From Nanobdellota archaeon (GTDB lineage Archaea > Nanobdellota > Nanobdellia > Pacearchaeales > GW2011-AR1), in NCBI GenBank assembly GCA_022563455.1, contig JADFNI010000009.1, positions 1 to 25,920 on the forward strand: DNA of 25,920 bases. Reading direction: 5' to 3'. Under the pieces are notes generated by a model. The model saw only the letters and a program-made list of their open reading frames with translations. It did not search any database and was not told the origin of the DNA. The position numbers and the translations under genes were made by a program. Of the stretch, positions 14,752 through 21,942 are shown piece by piece (the stretch's first letter is position 1; each line of letters begins with the position of its first letter).

Positions 14752-15006
14752 ATGAATTTGGTGACGGCGTTAGGATTTCTTGCAGCATTACTTACTACGA
14801 TTGCTTTTATACCGCAAGTTATCAAAAGTTGGAAAACTAAAAAAACAAAGGACGTATCTTTAGCTATGTTTATTATTTTAGTCGTTGGAATTTTTCTATG
14901 GTTAATCTATGGATTATTAGTTAAAGATCTTCCGCTAATTGTCGCGAATCTAATTACGTTTATTTTAGTATCTTCCATATTATTTTTAAAATTAAAACAT
15001 AGTTAA
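14752..15006 (+). CDS. SemiSWEET sugar transporter (PQ-loop, 3 TM)
   Basis: An 84-residue protein with three membrane helices (about 4-22, 36-57, 62-80), the length of prokaryotic SemiSWEETs, which dimerise to form a passive sugar transporter. The PQ motif is seen in AFIPQVIKSWKTKKTKDVS (Pro21-Gln22), followed by SLAMFIILVVGIFLWLIYG, both typical. A TATA octamer (TTTATATA, 14723-14730) is centred 25.5 nt before the ATG, so the mRNA is leaderless. It diverges from a PfkB sugar kinase gene with about 90 nt between starts, consistent with coupled sugar entry and phosphorylation (inference). Substrate unknown. Confidence 0.9.
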   Translation: MNLVTALGFLAALLTTIAFIPQVIKSWKTKKTKDVSLAMFIILVVGIFLWLIYGLLVKDLPLIVANLITFILVSSILFLKLKHS

Positions 15007-15062
15007 TCGAATCAGGTTTAATGAATACGAAACGTTTTAAAATCTAAAAACTATATAATCTC

Positions 15063-15599
15063 ATGAGATTGATATTTGTTAGACACGGTCAAACAATATC
15101 TAATATAAAAGATATTTGTGATGATGATCCTTTGGTAAAAACAGTTTTGACTAAGAAAGGTGAGAAACAGGCGCAGAAAGCTGCAGAAAAGTTAAAGGAT
15201 AAGAAAATTGATATTATTTTTACTTCTGAATTTTTTAGAACTAACGAGACTGCACATATAATTAATAAATATCATAATGCTAAAATAAAAGTAGATAAAA
15301 GACTTGATGACCGAAAAACTGGTTTTACTGGAGAATCGGAAAAAAAATTTATTAAATATTTAAAAGACTCTGGAGATTTTTGGAATGCAAAGCATGGTGA
15401 TGGAGAATCTTTTGAGGATGAAAAGAAGAGGGTAATAAATTTTATAGAATATTTAAAAAATTTGCATTATATGGATGTTATGATTGTTACACATGGTGAA
15501 TCAATTAAAATTATAAAAGGCTATTTTGATAACCTTAGTAATCAGGAAATGTTGAATCTTAAGATAAATAATTGTAGCATCCACAATTATAAAATATAA
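15063..15599 (+). CDS. Histidine phosphatase superfamily (phosphoglycerate mutase-like) protein
   Basis: A 178-residue branch-1 histidine phosphatase. The phosphorylated His8 lies in FVRHGQT, with Arg7, Arg59 (FFRTNETA) and the second catalytic His144 (IVTHGES). Such small members dephosphorylate sugar phosphates or other metabolites; the substrate is not evident. An octamer GTTTTAAA (15034-15041) is 25.5 nt upstream of the ATG, giving a leaderless transcript. The GDPD gene begins one base after the stop, so the two are an operon. A truncated remnant of a second copy lies at 13638-13709 between the two pfkB genes. Confidence 0.88.
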   Translation: MRLIFVRHGQTISNIKDICDDDPLVKTVLTKKGEKQAQKAAEKLKDKKIDIIFTSEFFRTNETAHIINKYHNAKIKVDKRLDDRKTGFTGESEKKFIKYLKDSGDFWNAKHGDGESFEDEKKRVINFIEYLKNLHYMDVMIVTHGESIKIIKGYFDNLSNQEMLNLKINNCSIHNYKI

Positions 15600-15600
15600 A

Positions 15601-16266
15601 ATGGTTTTAAAAATTGCTCATAAAGGGGCCTCTAAATATGCTCCAGAAAATACCTTGGAAGCTTTTAATAAAGCAACAAAATTAAATGTTGATATAGTTG
15701 AATTTGATGTGCATCTTACAAAGGATAAAAAGGTTGTGATAATGCATGATCATAATATAAAAAATGCAACTGGGGAAAGTGGATGGATTAAAAATCTTAC
15801 GCTAAAGGAATTGAAAAAATTTCATGAACCAAATGGCGAATCAGTACCGATGCTACAGGAAGTAATAGATATATTAAGAAAATATGTTATTTGTAAAATT
15901 GATATAAAAGATAAATCAATGCATAAATATATATTAAAAATAATTAAAAATAATAAATTAAAAAATGTGATAATAACTTGTGATTATCATTCAGTTATTG
16001 GAGAAATTAAAAAATCTAATCCTGAAATAAAATGTGCCGTTGGTGGTGTAAGGGATAAATCTGTTAAAAAAGCAATACGAGATGCATTAAGGGTAAAGGC
16101 TGATATCATTGACGCCAATTATCTAATTGTAACAAAAAAGCTAATTGATGAAGCACATAAAAATGGTTTGGAAATTAACGCTTGGACAGTAGATGATTTG
16201 AAGACGATAAAAAAATTGAAAAAATTAGGTGTTGACGCAATTACTAGTAATTCTGCTTGGAGTTGA
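15601..16266 (+). CDS. Glycerophosphodiester phosphodiesterase (GDPD)
   Basis: A 221-residue TIM-barrel phosphodiesterase that cleaves glycerophosphodiesters to glycerol phosphate and an alcohol. Catalytic and metal residues are in place: His7 (AHKGAS), Glu17-Asn18 (APENTLEAF), Glu34 and Asp36 (VEFDVHLT), His49 (IMHDHN), and the C-terminal NAWTVDD typical of the family. The invariant HRG motif reads HKG, a conservative change. No signal peptide, so the enzyme is cytoplasmic. It starts one base after the histidine phosphatase stop, so it is cotranscribed. In a lipid-scavenging symbiont it could recover glycerol phosphate (inference). Confidence 0.92.
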   Translation: MVLKIAHKGASKYAPENTLEAFNKATKLNVDIVEFDVHLTKDKKVVIMHDHNIKNATGESGWIKNLTLKELKKFHEPNGESVPMLQEVIDILRKYVICKIDIKDKSMHKYILKIIKNNKLKNVIITCDYHSVIGEIKKSNPEIKCAVGGVRDKSVKKAIRDALRVKADIIDANYLIVTKKLIDEAHKNGLEINAWTVDDLKTIKKLKKLGVDAITSNSAWS

Positions 16267-16323
16267 CAGTACTGTGAGTAATTGCGCGGATAAAATTTGA
16301 ATAAATGTAATTGTCCAACAGAT

Positions 16324-16351
16324 GCATGAGCAAACGCGAGATTTGAACTCT
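16324..16351 (-). repeat. tRNA-3'-end-like repeat, copy A
   Basis: Read on the minus strand it has GAGTTCAAATCTC (T-arm-like) followed by GCGTTTGCTCA, like a T-arm plus 3' acceptor strand. Twenty-four bases are identical in copies at 19949-19974 and 22591-22615. It lies downstream of the toxin gene on the same strand. The T stem does not pair fully, so it is not a functional tRNA. Confidence 0.8.
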
Positions 16352-16384
16352 TGGGACTTTTGACAAAGTTGGACATTATATATT

Positions 16385-16648
16385 CTATTTGTAAATCTTA
16401 TCATGATGATCAAAGTCTTCGAGTGTTACTGTTTTTGAACTTTCATTAACTGAAAATGTCAAAACAAAATTTTTGTCAATATGGACTCGTTTTAAATGAT
16501 TCAATGGTTTTCTAAGATTTTTATAATGATTTGGGTTTAGAATAATCTCCTTAGACTTTTTTATAATGATGTCAAATAGTTTCTTGTTTTTCTTAAATAT
16601 CTTTTCTAGTTTTTTATCTAATGCATTATTTATTTCCAGAGTGTACAT
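16385..16648 (-). CDS. RelE/ParE-like toxin
   Basis: An 87-residue protein with the RelE-type pattern: LEINNALDKKLEKIFKKNK helix pair, then NPNHYKNLRKPLNHLKRVHI and a beta-sheet end with VLTFSVNES and VTLEDFDHHDKIY. Members cleave mRNA on the ribosome. The His/Asp-rich end suits an RNase-type active site, but individual catalytic residues vary in this family. It is the second gene of a pair with a DUF2683 antitoxin; the stop of the antitoxin overlaps the toxin start (TAATG), so translation is coupled with antitoxin first, as usual for type II systems. It sits at the edge of the accessory region, next to tRNA-like repeat A. Confidence 0.85.
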   Translation of the reverse strand: MYTLEINNALDKKLEKIFKKNKKLFDIIIKKSKEIILNPNHYKNLRKPLNHLKRVHIDKNFVLTFSVNESSKTVTLEDFDHHDKIYK

Positions 16649-16884
16649 TAAATATACCTCTTCTCAAAATCTTCAATTGTTCCAACGTGAGTTGGTTTTT
16701 CCCCCTTTTGTTTAAGCATCTTTTTAATGAATTCTGGTCTAAGTTCTGGTTCCATCATATCAGCACCATATTCTTCGACAATAAAATTAATTGCAGCAGA
16801 TTTATCATTTAGACTCTGTCTAGCTTTAATTATATTTAGAATTTGATTTGTTTCTTTTGTTATGTCAATTATTGCTTTTACCAT
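16648..16884 (-). CDS. DUF2683 family antitoxin
   Basis: A 78-residue partner of the RelE-like toxin. The N-terminal part (MVKAIIDITKETNQILN, then SLNDKSAAINFIVEEYG) is ribbon-helix-helix-like, and the C-terminal part (MEPELRPEFIKKML ... HVGTIEDFEKRY) is the typical archaeal DUF2683 toxin-binding tail. The N-terminal domain should bind the direct repeats just upstream (16888-16915) and autoregulate the pair. A TATA site (16915-16922) predicts an mRNA start near 16893, giving a leader of about 9 nt. The gene precedes the toxin, with a one-base overlap. Confidence 0.85.
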   Translation of the reverse strand: MVKAIIDITKETNQILNIIKARQSLNDKSAAINFIVEEYGADMMEPELRPEFIKKMLKQKGEKPTHVGTIEDFEKRYI

Positions 16885-16887
16885 TTT

Positions 16888-16922
16888 GTTAATAGCATGT
16901 TAATAGCATGTTAATATATAAA
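16888..16922 (-). promoter_or_regulatory. Promoter and direct-repeat operator of the toxin-antitoxin pair
   Basis: On the plus strand GTTAATAGCAT occurs twice in tandem (16888-16898, 16899-16909) and a third time as GTTAAT (16910-16915), an 11-bp period suited to cooperative ribbon-helix-helix binding. The TATA box (16915-16922) abuts the array, which covers the predicted mRNA start. The rest of 16923-17106 shows no gene. Confidence 0.7.
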
Positions 16923-17106
16923 ACTTTCGGTTATTTTTATGAAATTTGAACTTTGGATTGAAATAATTCCTCCTGAGTATTACGCCCAACTACTCAATAG
17001 AAAGTATTAGGATTAGGTAATTTATAAAGACTTTAGAATCTAAGTGGATGAATTGAATTAATGAGATATATAGTAAAATATAACATATGTGGATATTAAC
17101 CATAAG

Positions 17107-17120
17107 ACTTATAAATAAGT
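17107..17120 (+). promoter_or_regulatory. TATA box within an inverted repeat, operator of the thiol/metal operon
   Basis: ACTTAT (17107-17112) and ATAAGT (17115-17120) are inverted arms around AA and contain the TATA octamer CTTATAAA (17108-17115), centred exactly 25.5 nt before the ATG at 17137. A dimeric ArsR-type protein encoded by the first gene could bind here and exclude TBP. Confidence 0.6.
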
Positions 17121-17136
17121 GTTCTATTAATTAACT

Positions 17137-17463
17137 ATGATAAAAAATTTACTGAAAGAATCTCCTTTAATGCAATCTTCCTATGATAGATTTTTGACAA
17201 CTCTAAAGAATCAAGTAAGATTCACAATTGTGCAAGCCTTGATTAGTAAGCCAAAGAATGTAAGTCAATTAACTTCTGAACTAAATATCCATCAGACAAC
17301 TGTGTCACACGGATTAAGGAGGTTGCTAGATTGTGGATTTGTTTTTGTTGAAAGAAATGGCAAAGAACGAATCTATTCTGTCAATAGAAAAACAATAAAA
17401 CCACTGATAGAGCTAATGGAGAATCATGTTAATACTTATTGCAAGAGGTGTTTTAAAAAATGA
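17137..17463 (+). CDS. ArsR-type winged-helix regulator with C-terminal CxxC
   Basis: A 108-residue winged-helix protein: FTIVQALISKPKNVSQLTSE, recognition helix IHQTTVSHGLRRLLDCGF, wing VERNGKERIYSV, then a C-terminal helix ending with C102-K-R-C105. C66 lies in the recognition-helix end. ArsR/SmtB proteins repress metal or redox genes and release DNA when thiols bind metal or oxidise. It heads an operon for thioredoxin-like, CcdA-like and HMA-domain proteins, overlaps the next gene by four bases, and has an inverted repeat over its TATA box. Likely autoregulated and responsive to a soft metal or disulfide stress (inference). Confidence 0.85.
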   Translation: MIKNLLKESPLMQSSYDRFLTTLKNQVRFTIVQALISKPKNVSQLTSELNIHQTTVSHGLRRLLDCGFVFVERNGKERIYSVNRKTIKPLIELMENHVNTYCKRCFKK

Positions 17464-17720
17464 AAAAAATATCTATTGAAATCGTAACTGCTCAGGGATG
17501 TGCAAAATGTGAAAAGGCGAATGAAAAAATAAGAGGCTTAATGAAGGGCGTTAAGGGAGTTACTATCAAGGAAATAAATCTTATTGAAAATCCTGAAATT
17601 GCTGTAAAATATGGGATAATGAGTACTCCTGCCATAATTATTAATCATAAATTGGAATTCACAGGGATACCTGATGAAGACGATTTAAAAAAAATCATAG
17701 AAAATAAAAATGAGAATTAA
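17460..17720 (+). CDS. Small thioredoxin-like protein (CAKC)
   Basis: An 86-residue thioredoxin-fold protein of the short archaeal glutaredoxin/thioredoxin_3 type. The active site is GCAKC (C14, C17) in TAQGCAKCEKA, and the cis-Pro is in MSTPAIIIN (Pro57). No signal peptide, so it is cytoplasmic and can reduce the membrane CcdA-like protein encoded next. It overlaps the regulator upstream (ATGA) and the CcdA gene downstream by 11 bases, so all are one operon. Electron flow from this protein through CcdA to an extracytoplasmic Cys partner is the expected pathway. Confidence 0.9.
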   Translation: MKKISIEIVTAQGCAKCEKANEKIRGLMKGVKGVTIKEINLIENPEIAVKYGIMSTPAIIINHKLEFTGIPDEDDLKKIIENKNEN

Positions 17721-18540
17721 GAAAGGCTATTTGGTCTTGAGCCTGATATTATTAGGCATAATTATAGTAGCGGCAAGCGGGTTTTATATATGGAATAATC
17801 AGATTGTATCAAATATTGGAAATTTAAGTCAATTTTCATTTTATCTCATCTTAGGATTTGCTTTTTTTGCAGGGATAATCTCATTTTTCTCACCATGTGG
17901 CTTAGCCTTATTGCCAGCATTTCTTAGTTATAATATGGCAATGGTGGATGATAAGCAAAACCCGGATGAAACAAAGAAAAGAGTTCTAAAGATAGGTATT
18001 TTTTCTGCTTTGGGGATTATCACATTTTATATTCTTCTAGGAATAATATTTTCATTATTTGGAGTAGCAATAGGTCAGTATCTAAAATATTTTCAGTATG
18101 CTATTGCAATACTTTTCGTAGTGTTTGGAATTATGCTTGTAAAGAATTATGCTCCTTCAAATAAACTGTTTGATAAATTGCGAGAGAAAGTTCATTCTAA
18201 GGCAGTAAGTAGTTCTGGTTATAAGGGATTTTATATTTTTGGATTTGCTTATGGTCTTGATATTATTGGGTGTCTTTTCCCTCTAATTGCTGCATTAGTA
18301 TTAATTCCTATAGCAACTGGAAATTTAGTGGTTGGAATCTCAGCATTCTTGTCTTACTCCCTAGCATTGACTATTACATTGAGCGTGTTTTCTTATTTGA
18401 TTATCTATTCAAAAAAGTCTTTAGTTTCAGATGTGTTGAAGTCTACTGAAAAGATAAAAAGATGGATGGGAATTGGTTTGATTATTGGTGGAGTAGCTTT
18501 ACTACTTTATTACACGTTTTTTGGGATGGTGATAAGTTAA
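17710..18540 (+). CDS. ccdA: CcdA/DsbD-like thiol-disulfide membrane transporter, first copy
   Basis: A 276-residue integral membrane protein with an N-terminal hydrophobic helix followed by the six-helix CcdA core. The two redox Cys are C63 in FFSPCGLALLPAF and C188 in LDIIGCLFPLIAAL, in the two symmetric helices that carry electrons across the membrane. It passes reducing power from cytoplasmic thioredoxin to outside partners. It is coexpressed with a thioredoxin-like protein and with an HMA-domain membrane protein, and is paired with a second CcdA-like gene at 19063. The extra first helix is more than the core needs. Confidence 0.92.
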   Translation: MRIKKGYLVLSLILLGIIIVAASGFYIWNNQIVSNIGNLSQFSFYLILGFAFFAGIISFFSPCGLALLPAFLSYNMAMVDDKQNPDETKKRVLKIGIFSALGIITFYILLGIIFSLFGVAIGQYLKYFQYAIAILFVVFGIMLVKNYAPSNKLFDKLREKVHSKAVSSSGYKGFYIFGFAYGLDIIGCLFPLIAALVLIPIATGNLVVGISAFLSYSLALTITLSVFSYLIIYSKKSLVSDVLKSTEKIKRWMGIGLIIGGVALLLYYTFFGMVIS

Positions 18541-18541
18541 A

Positions 18542-19066
18542 ATGGCAGAAAAGGAATACATAGAGGTTAATATAAGGATATTAATCATAGGATTGATTTC
18601 GGGAGTCATCGCATCGTTATGGGCCGTCTTTCCATTTTTTGTTAGTGGTGTTGGCAATCTCCTATACGTAACAGTTGCTTTAGGTATATTTTTCTTATTA
18701 ATGTTTGGAGAATTTAATAAAAAGACATTGATAAAATCAGGCTCATTAGCTTTAGGGATATTTCTATTAATTTCTTATGTAGCGGTTCCATTTGCAAGCG
18801 GTCTTTTGGTGAGTGATACTATTGATACTTCTCAATATAATAATGGGAGCTACGCGAAAATAAATTTGGCTTTACCGGGCCTATTTTGTGGAGGGTGTGC
18901 TTATAGTTCTGAGAATGCATTAAAAGGAACACTTGGTGTTATGGACGCAAGAGTTGATTTTGATTCAAAAAGCGGGGTTGTGGTTTATGATCCAAGCATC
19001 GTTACTCCAGAAGAACTCGTTTCTAATAGTCTCATTCAAGCGTATGATGGAGAAATAATAGGATGA
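18542..19066 (+). CDS. Three-TM membrane protein with C-terminal HMA (CxxC) domain, MerTP-like layout
   Basis: A 174-residue protein: three membrane helices (about 12-35, 40-56, 66-90), then a soluble heavy-metal-associated domain (about 105-174) with LPGLFCGGCAYSSENAL (C116, C119) and VDFDSKSGVVVYDPSIVTPEEL, the MerP/CopZ pattern. Three TM plus HMA is the layout of MerT-MerP fusions, and TM1 (GLISGVIASLWAVFPFFVSG) resembles MerT's first helix, but the MerT Cys pair is absent (Trp-Ala). It may therefore bind a soft metal or serve as the disulfide substrate of the adjacent CcdA proteins; its HMA domain should be outside the cell if the N-terminus is inside. It starts 1 nt after ccdA and overlaps the next gene. 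Confidence 0.8.
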   Translation: MAEKEYIEVNIRILIIGLISGVIASLWAVFPFFVSGVGNLLYVTVALGIFFLLMFGEFNKKTLIKSGSLALGIFLLISYVAVPFASGLLVSDTIDTSQYNNGSYAKINLALPGLFCGGCAYSSENALKGTLGVMDARVDFDSKSGVVVYDPSIVTPEELVSNSLIQAYDGEIIG

Positions 19067-19926
19067 AAAAACAAACAAGAGATATGATATTAATTCTTAT
19101 GGGAATTATTATAGTAGCACTAGTAGGATATTTTATTTTTATTAAATATATGACAGTCTTTGTTCCAAACATCTCAAGCTATAGTCTAATTTTAATAGCA
19201 ATAGTTGCAGGAATTGCAGCATTCTTTAATCCTTGTAATTTTGCCGTCTTACCATCCTACCTATCCTATAACTATTCTCTAAGTGAGGAAACATCGAAAA
19301 CTTCCAAAAATAAATTCAAATCTATTTTGGTTTATGGTCTTGTAGCTGCCTTGGGCATAATAGTCTTCAATCTTATTCTTGGCTCATTAATAGGATTGTT
19401 AGGAGCAGGATTTGGTAAATCATTTGCCTTAGCAGGAGATACTCCAAATTTAATTGTTAGAATATTTAGGGGAGTGATAGGCTCTATTTTGATAGTTTTC
19501 GGTTTTTTGCATCTTTCAGGTAGGGGAGTACAATTTAAGTTTATAAGTAAAATTTCACAAAGTCTTTCTTCATCAAAACAAACGAATCCATACATAGGAT
19601 TATTTAGTTTTGGATTTTTTTATAACGCAATTGGTATTGGGTGTAGTGGTCCGATACTTGCTGGTTTAACGGTCTTTGCTTTTGCATCTGGAGGATTTTA
19701 CACAGCATTATTCGCATTTCTCTTATTCTCACTAACAATGGCTGTTCTAATGATTTTAATTTCTCTTCTCACAGGATTGTCAAAGGGCAATTTAATTTCT
19801 AAGATTGGAACTTCTACATTAGCTATTAAGAAAATTAGTGGAACAATTATGATATTGGTAGGGTTATTATTACTATTCTCTTCTATATTTGTGAAAGAAT
19901 TCGTAAGGGTGTTGTTCCCATCATAA
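19063..19926 (+). CDS. CcdA/DsbD-like membrane transporter, second copy
   Basis: A 287-residue paralogue of the protein at 17710-18540. Redox Cys are C58 in AAFFNPCNFAVLPSYL and C194 in AIGIGCSGPILAGL. The SP of the usual S-P-C reads N-P-C. An extra N-terminal helix precedes the core as in the first copy. It overlaps the HMA gene by four bases and ends the operon. Two CcdA-like proteins flanking an HMA-domain protein suggest that they deliver electrons to, or accept them from, its CGGC motif, or that they have separate partners. The operon is followed after 22 nt by tRNA-like repeat B. Confidence 0.9.
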   Translation: MKKQTRDMILILMGIIIVALVGYFIFIKYMTVFVPNISSYSLILIAIVAGIAAFFNPCNFAVLPSYLSYNYSLSEETSKTSKNKFKSILVYGLVAALGIIVFNLILGSLIGLLGAGFGKSFALAGDTPNLIVRIFRGVIGSILIVFGFLHLSGRGVQFKFISKISQSLSSSKQTNPYIGLFSFGFFYNAIGIGCSGPILAGLTVFAFASGGFYTALFAFLLFSLTMAVLMILISLLTGLSKGNLISKIGTSTLAIKKISGTIMILVGLLLLFSSIFVKEFVRVLFPS

Positions 19927-19948
19927 CTTACAAACTTTATCCTACGCT

Positions 19949-20017
19949 GCATGAGCAAACGCGAGATTTGAACTATGAGGTTATTTTTTGCTCTGGATCT
20001 TTAATATAGTGAGACGG
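19949..20017 (-). repeat. tRNA-3'-end-like repeat, copy B
   Basis: Bases 19949-19974 are identical to 16324-16349 (copy A) over 26 nt. Further on it shares GTTATTTTTTGCT (19980-19992) with copy D and GTGAGAC with copy C, so the family is longer and more diverged than the core. It lies downstream of the GNAT gene on the same strand. Confidence 0.75.
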
Positions 20018-20045
20018 TCACCTAATTAATTATTTTTGGTTCAAA

Positions 20046-20483
20046 TTACTTTAAAACTATTCCCATTAAAATATAATTTCTATCATATTTTTTAGAAATT
20101 TTCTTAAATCCTAAATTTCTAAAAAAGAGGGGAATTTTTGTAGAGATTATAATCAATTTTGCTATTGGATCTTTAATTTTTCTTACTTCTTTAATCAAAT
20201 GCCTAACAATATTCTTGCCAACACCCTTATTTTTAAAATTGGGATGAACACTTAGCCAAAATATATCATAAACATTATTATCTACCCAAGATGGAATAAA
20301 TCCTCCACACCCAGCTAATTTTCCTTTTTCTTCAGCTACAAGATAAGTTGGCTTAATCAAAGATTTAGAAAACATTTCATTAATCTCTTTTCGAGCCAAA
20401 GTTTTAGAATACTTTGGACTATTAAGTTTCATAATGTTTAATATTTGGAGACTATCTTTCTTTGTTGCTTTTCTTATTTTCAT
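20046..20483 (-). CDS. GNAT family N-acetyltransferase
   Basis: A 145-residue single-domain GNAT. The N-terminal IRKATKKDSLQILNIM, central GKLAGCGGFIPSW and IFWLSVHPNFKNKGVGKNIVRHLIKE with the acetyl-CoA motif A (Asn/Lys-Gly-Val-Gly-Lys) are typical, and the C-terminal FFRNLGFKKI is motif B. Substrate unknown. The TATA-like site (20505-20512) is 25.5 nt upstream and overlaps the first of two near-identical hairpin repeats, so termination of the upstream gene and initiation of this one occur almost at the same place. It is convergent with the second CcdA-like gene. Confidence 0.9.
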   Translation of the reverse strand: MKIRKATKKDSLQILNIMKLNSPKYSKTLARKEINEMFSKSLIKPTYLVAEEKGKLAGCGGFIPSWVDNNVYDIFWLSVHPNFKNKGVGKNIVRHLIKEVRKIKDPIAKLIIISTKIPLFFRNLGFKKISKKYDRNYILMGIVLK

Positions 20484-20504
20484 AATTTAGTCAGTCTAAT
20501 AGAT

Positions 20505-20546
20505 TATAAAAACCTGCACATAATTAGTATATTGTGCAGTTTTTGG
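20505..20546. terminator. Hairpin repeat 1, terminator-like
   Basis: CTGCACA (20514-20520) and TGTGCAG (20533-20539) pair perfectly; the minus strand continues with G and five T. It lies 14 nt after the stop of the barrel-like gene and overlaps the promoter of the GNAT gene. The surrounding ~38 bases are nearly repeated at 21904-21942. Confidence 0.65.
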
Positions 20547-20559
20547 ATCAATTAATGTT

Positions 20560-21819
20560 TTAGAATTTATATTCAATTCCAGAAGATAACCTTGGACTTT
20601 TATCAGCCATTTTACCACCTATTGGAATTCCAGCTCCAACATAGAATGTTAAATTTCCTTTTCTATATACTCCATCTAAATCAAGAGTAGTTTTACTATC
20701 TCTTACATCACTAGTTTCACCAAATGAATGCGATGTTCCAATGGATCCTCCAAATTCATCTTTACCAAATTTTCTTGAATGCATATACGCTAAAATCCCT
20801 CCAAAATTAACCGACTCAGAAAAGGGATCCTTACTCAGTCCTCCATCTAAAATAAATGAAAATCCAGATCTAGCTCTATCGGCAGGAGTTGGTGTTGTAA
20901 TCCTAAGTCCTAGAGGAATTACCGCATAATGATTTTCTTCTTCATCAGTCACATTTCTTCCAACAAACCACGTACCACCAGGTTTATCTGTAGTAGGATT
21001 TTGGGCAAAAATAACTTGTCCCCAATAATTGCTAGAATCATGCCTATCATTCCAATTTCCACTTCCTAAAAGTCTAAGGCCCCAGTCTCCTTTATGACGA
21101 ATATAAAGCGCCCTAATCCCCTTATCTGTGCTTCCATCAGGATTATTAGTTAGTACAAAGGCTCCTCCAAGAGTATCCCTGTCTGTTAAATCTAATTCTC
21201 CAGTTAGATGATATTGATTGGTTCTTCCAGATTCGTCACTAACGCTGTCAAATCCAAACCCAACTAAGACATTATCATTAACCTGTAAATTAAGACCTCC
21301 GCCAAGGTGTCTTGCTTTTGTTGGATTAAATCTTTCACTATAATCTAAAGTTACTTGTAAATTTCCTAGAAGTCCTGGAGCACTAGACATTTTATGTAGT
21401 GTTTCTACACCGATTCCATTAATACCGTCTATAGCACCATATAATAACATTCTAGTATCTACACCGCCAATTTTTTGTCTAGGAACCCTTAAACCCCCGA
21501 GGGTATAATGATTATCAACACTTCCATCAATAACTTCCGTAATATCTCTAAATCTTAAATCTTCTACAAATTCTCCACCAGTTCTAGATCTATCTCCATT
21601 GTAAGTTCCTTTAGAAGCAGTTGCAAAAACATTTTCAATTGTATATGGGGAAGATCCTGATACATCTCCAGAATAATTAGTTTCAACCCTATAATCTCGA
21701 TTCCTAAGGTTTACAACAGACTCGTCTGCAATAGCACCATTTCCTCCCAATACTGAGATTAATGAAGTAGCTAAAACAGCTTTATCTAAACCATTTTTTA
21801 ATATTTTCTTAAGCCCCAT
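20560..21819 (-). CDS. Secreted, outer-membrane-beta-barrel-like protein
   Basis: A 419-residue protein with a classic signal peptide: basic MGLKKILKNGLDK, hydrophobic AVLATSLISVLGG, and cleavage after NGAIA. The mature part alternates hydrophobic and polar residues in strands separated by Gly/Asn/Asp turns (examples HLTGELDLTD, RALYIRHKGDWGLRLLG, YAVIPLGLRI, TFYVGAGIPIGG) and ends SSGIEYKF, the C-terminal Phe pattern of bacterial barrels. No Cys. In an archaeon without an outer membrane this is unexpected. The promoter is archaeal (TATA 21842-21849), with leaderless ATG. It is flanked by two near-identical hairpin repeats. It could be a host-surface inserted barrel, a cell-wall beta protein, or an acquisition from a bacterium (all inference). 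Not assigned to a family. Confidence 0.7.
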   Translation of the reverse strand: MGLKKILKNGLDKAVLATSLISVLGGNGAIADESVVNLRNRDYRVETNYSGDVSGSSPYTIENVFATASKGTYNGDRSRTGGEFVEDLRFRDITEVIDGSVDNHYTLGGLRVPRQKIGGVDTRMLLYGAIDGINGIGVETLHKMSSAPGLLGNLQVTLDYSERFNPTKARHLGGGLNLQVNDNVLVGFGFDSVSDESGRTNQYHLTGELDLTDRDTLGGAFVLTNNPDGSTDKGIRALYIRHKGDWGLRLLGSGNWNDRHDSSNYWGQVIFAQNPTTDKPGGTWFVGRNVTDEEENHYAVIPLGLRITTPTPADRARSGFSFILDGGLSKDPFSESVNFGGILAYMHSRKFGKDEFGGSIGTSHSFGETSDVRDSKTTLDLDGVYRKGNLTFYVGAGIPIGGKMADKSPRLSSGIEYKF

Positions 21820-21903
21820 ATTAGGAGAGGGTTTGGTTGGGTTTATAAGATTTTCTACCTGTTACCATTAGATAGTTAAGATATTTATTACTATACATTC
21901 ATA

Positions 21904-21942
21904 CAAAAACCTGCATATAATTTGTATTTTGTGCAGTTATGG
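21904..21942. terminator. Hairpin repeat 2, terminator-like
   Basis: Near-copy of 20505-20546: CTGCA (21911-21915) and TGCAG (21932-21936) form the stem, and the minus strand continues with G and five T. The stop codon of the kinase gene (21937-21939) lies right at its base. The two mismatches to copy 1 weaken the stem. Confidence 0.6.

Noticed and set aside
16119..16413. Open frames antisense to GDPD and over copy A
   Set aside because: Overlap a well-supported gene and a repeat; no promoter or recognisable domain.
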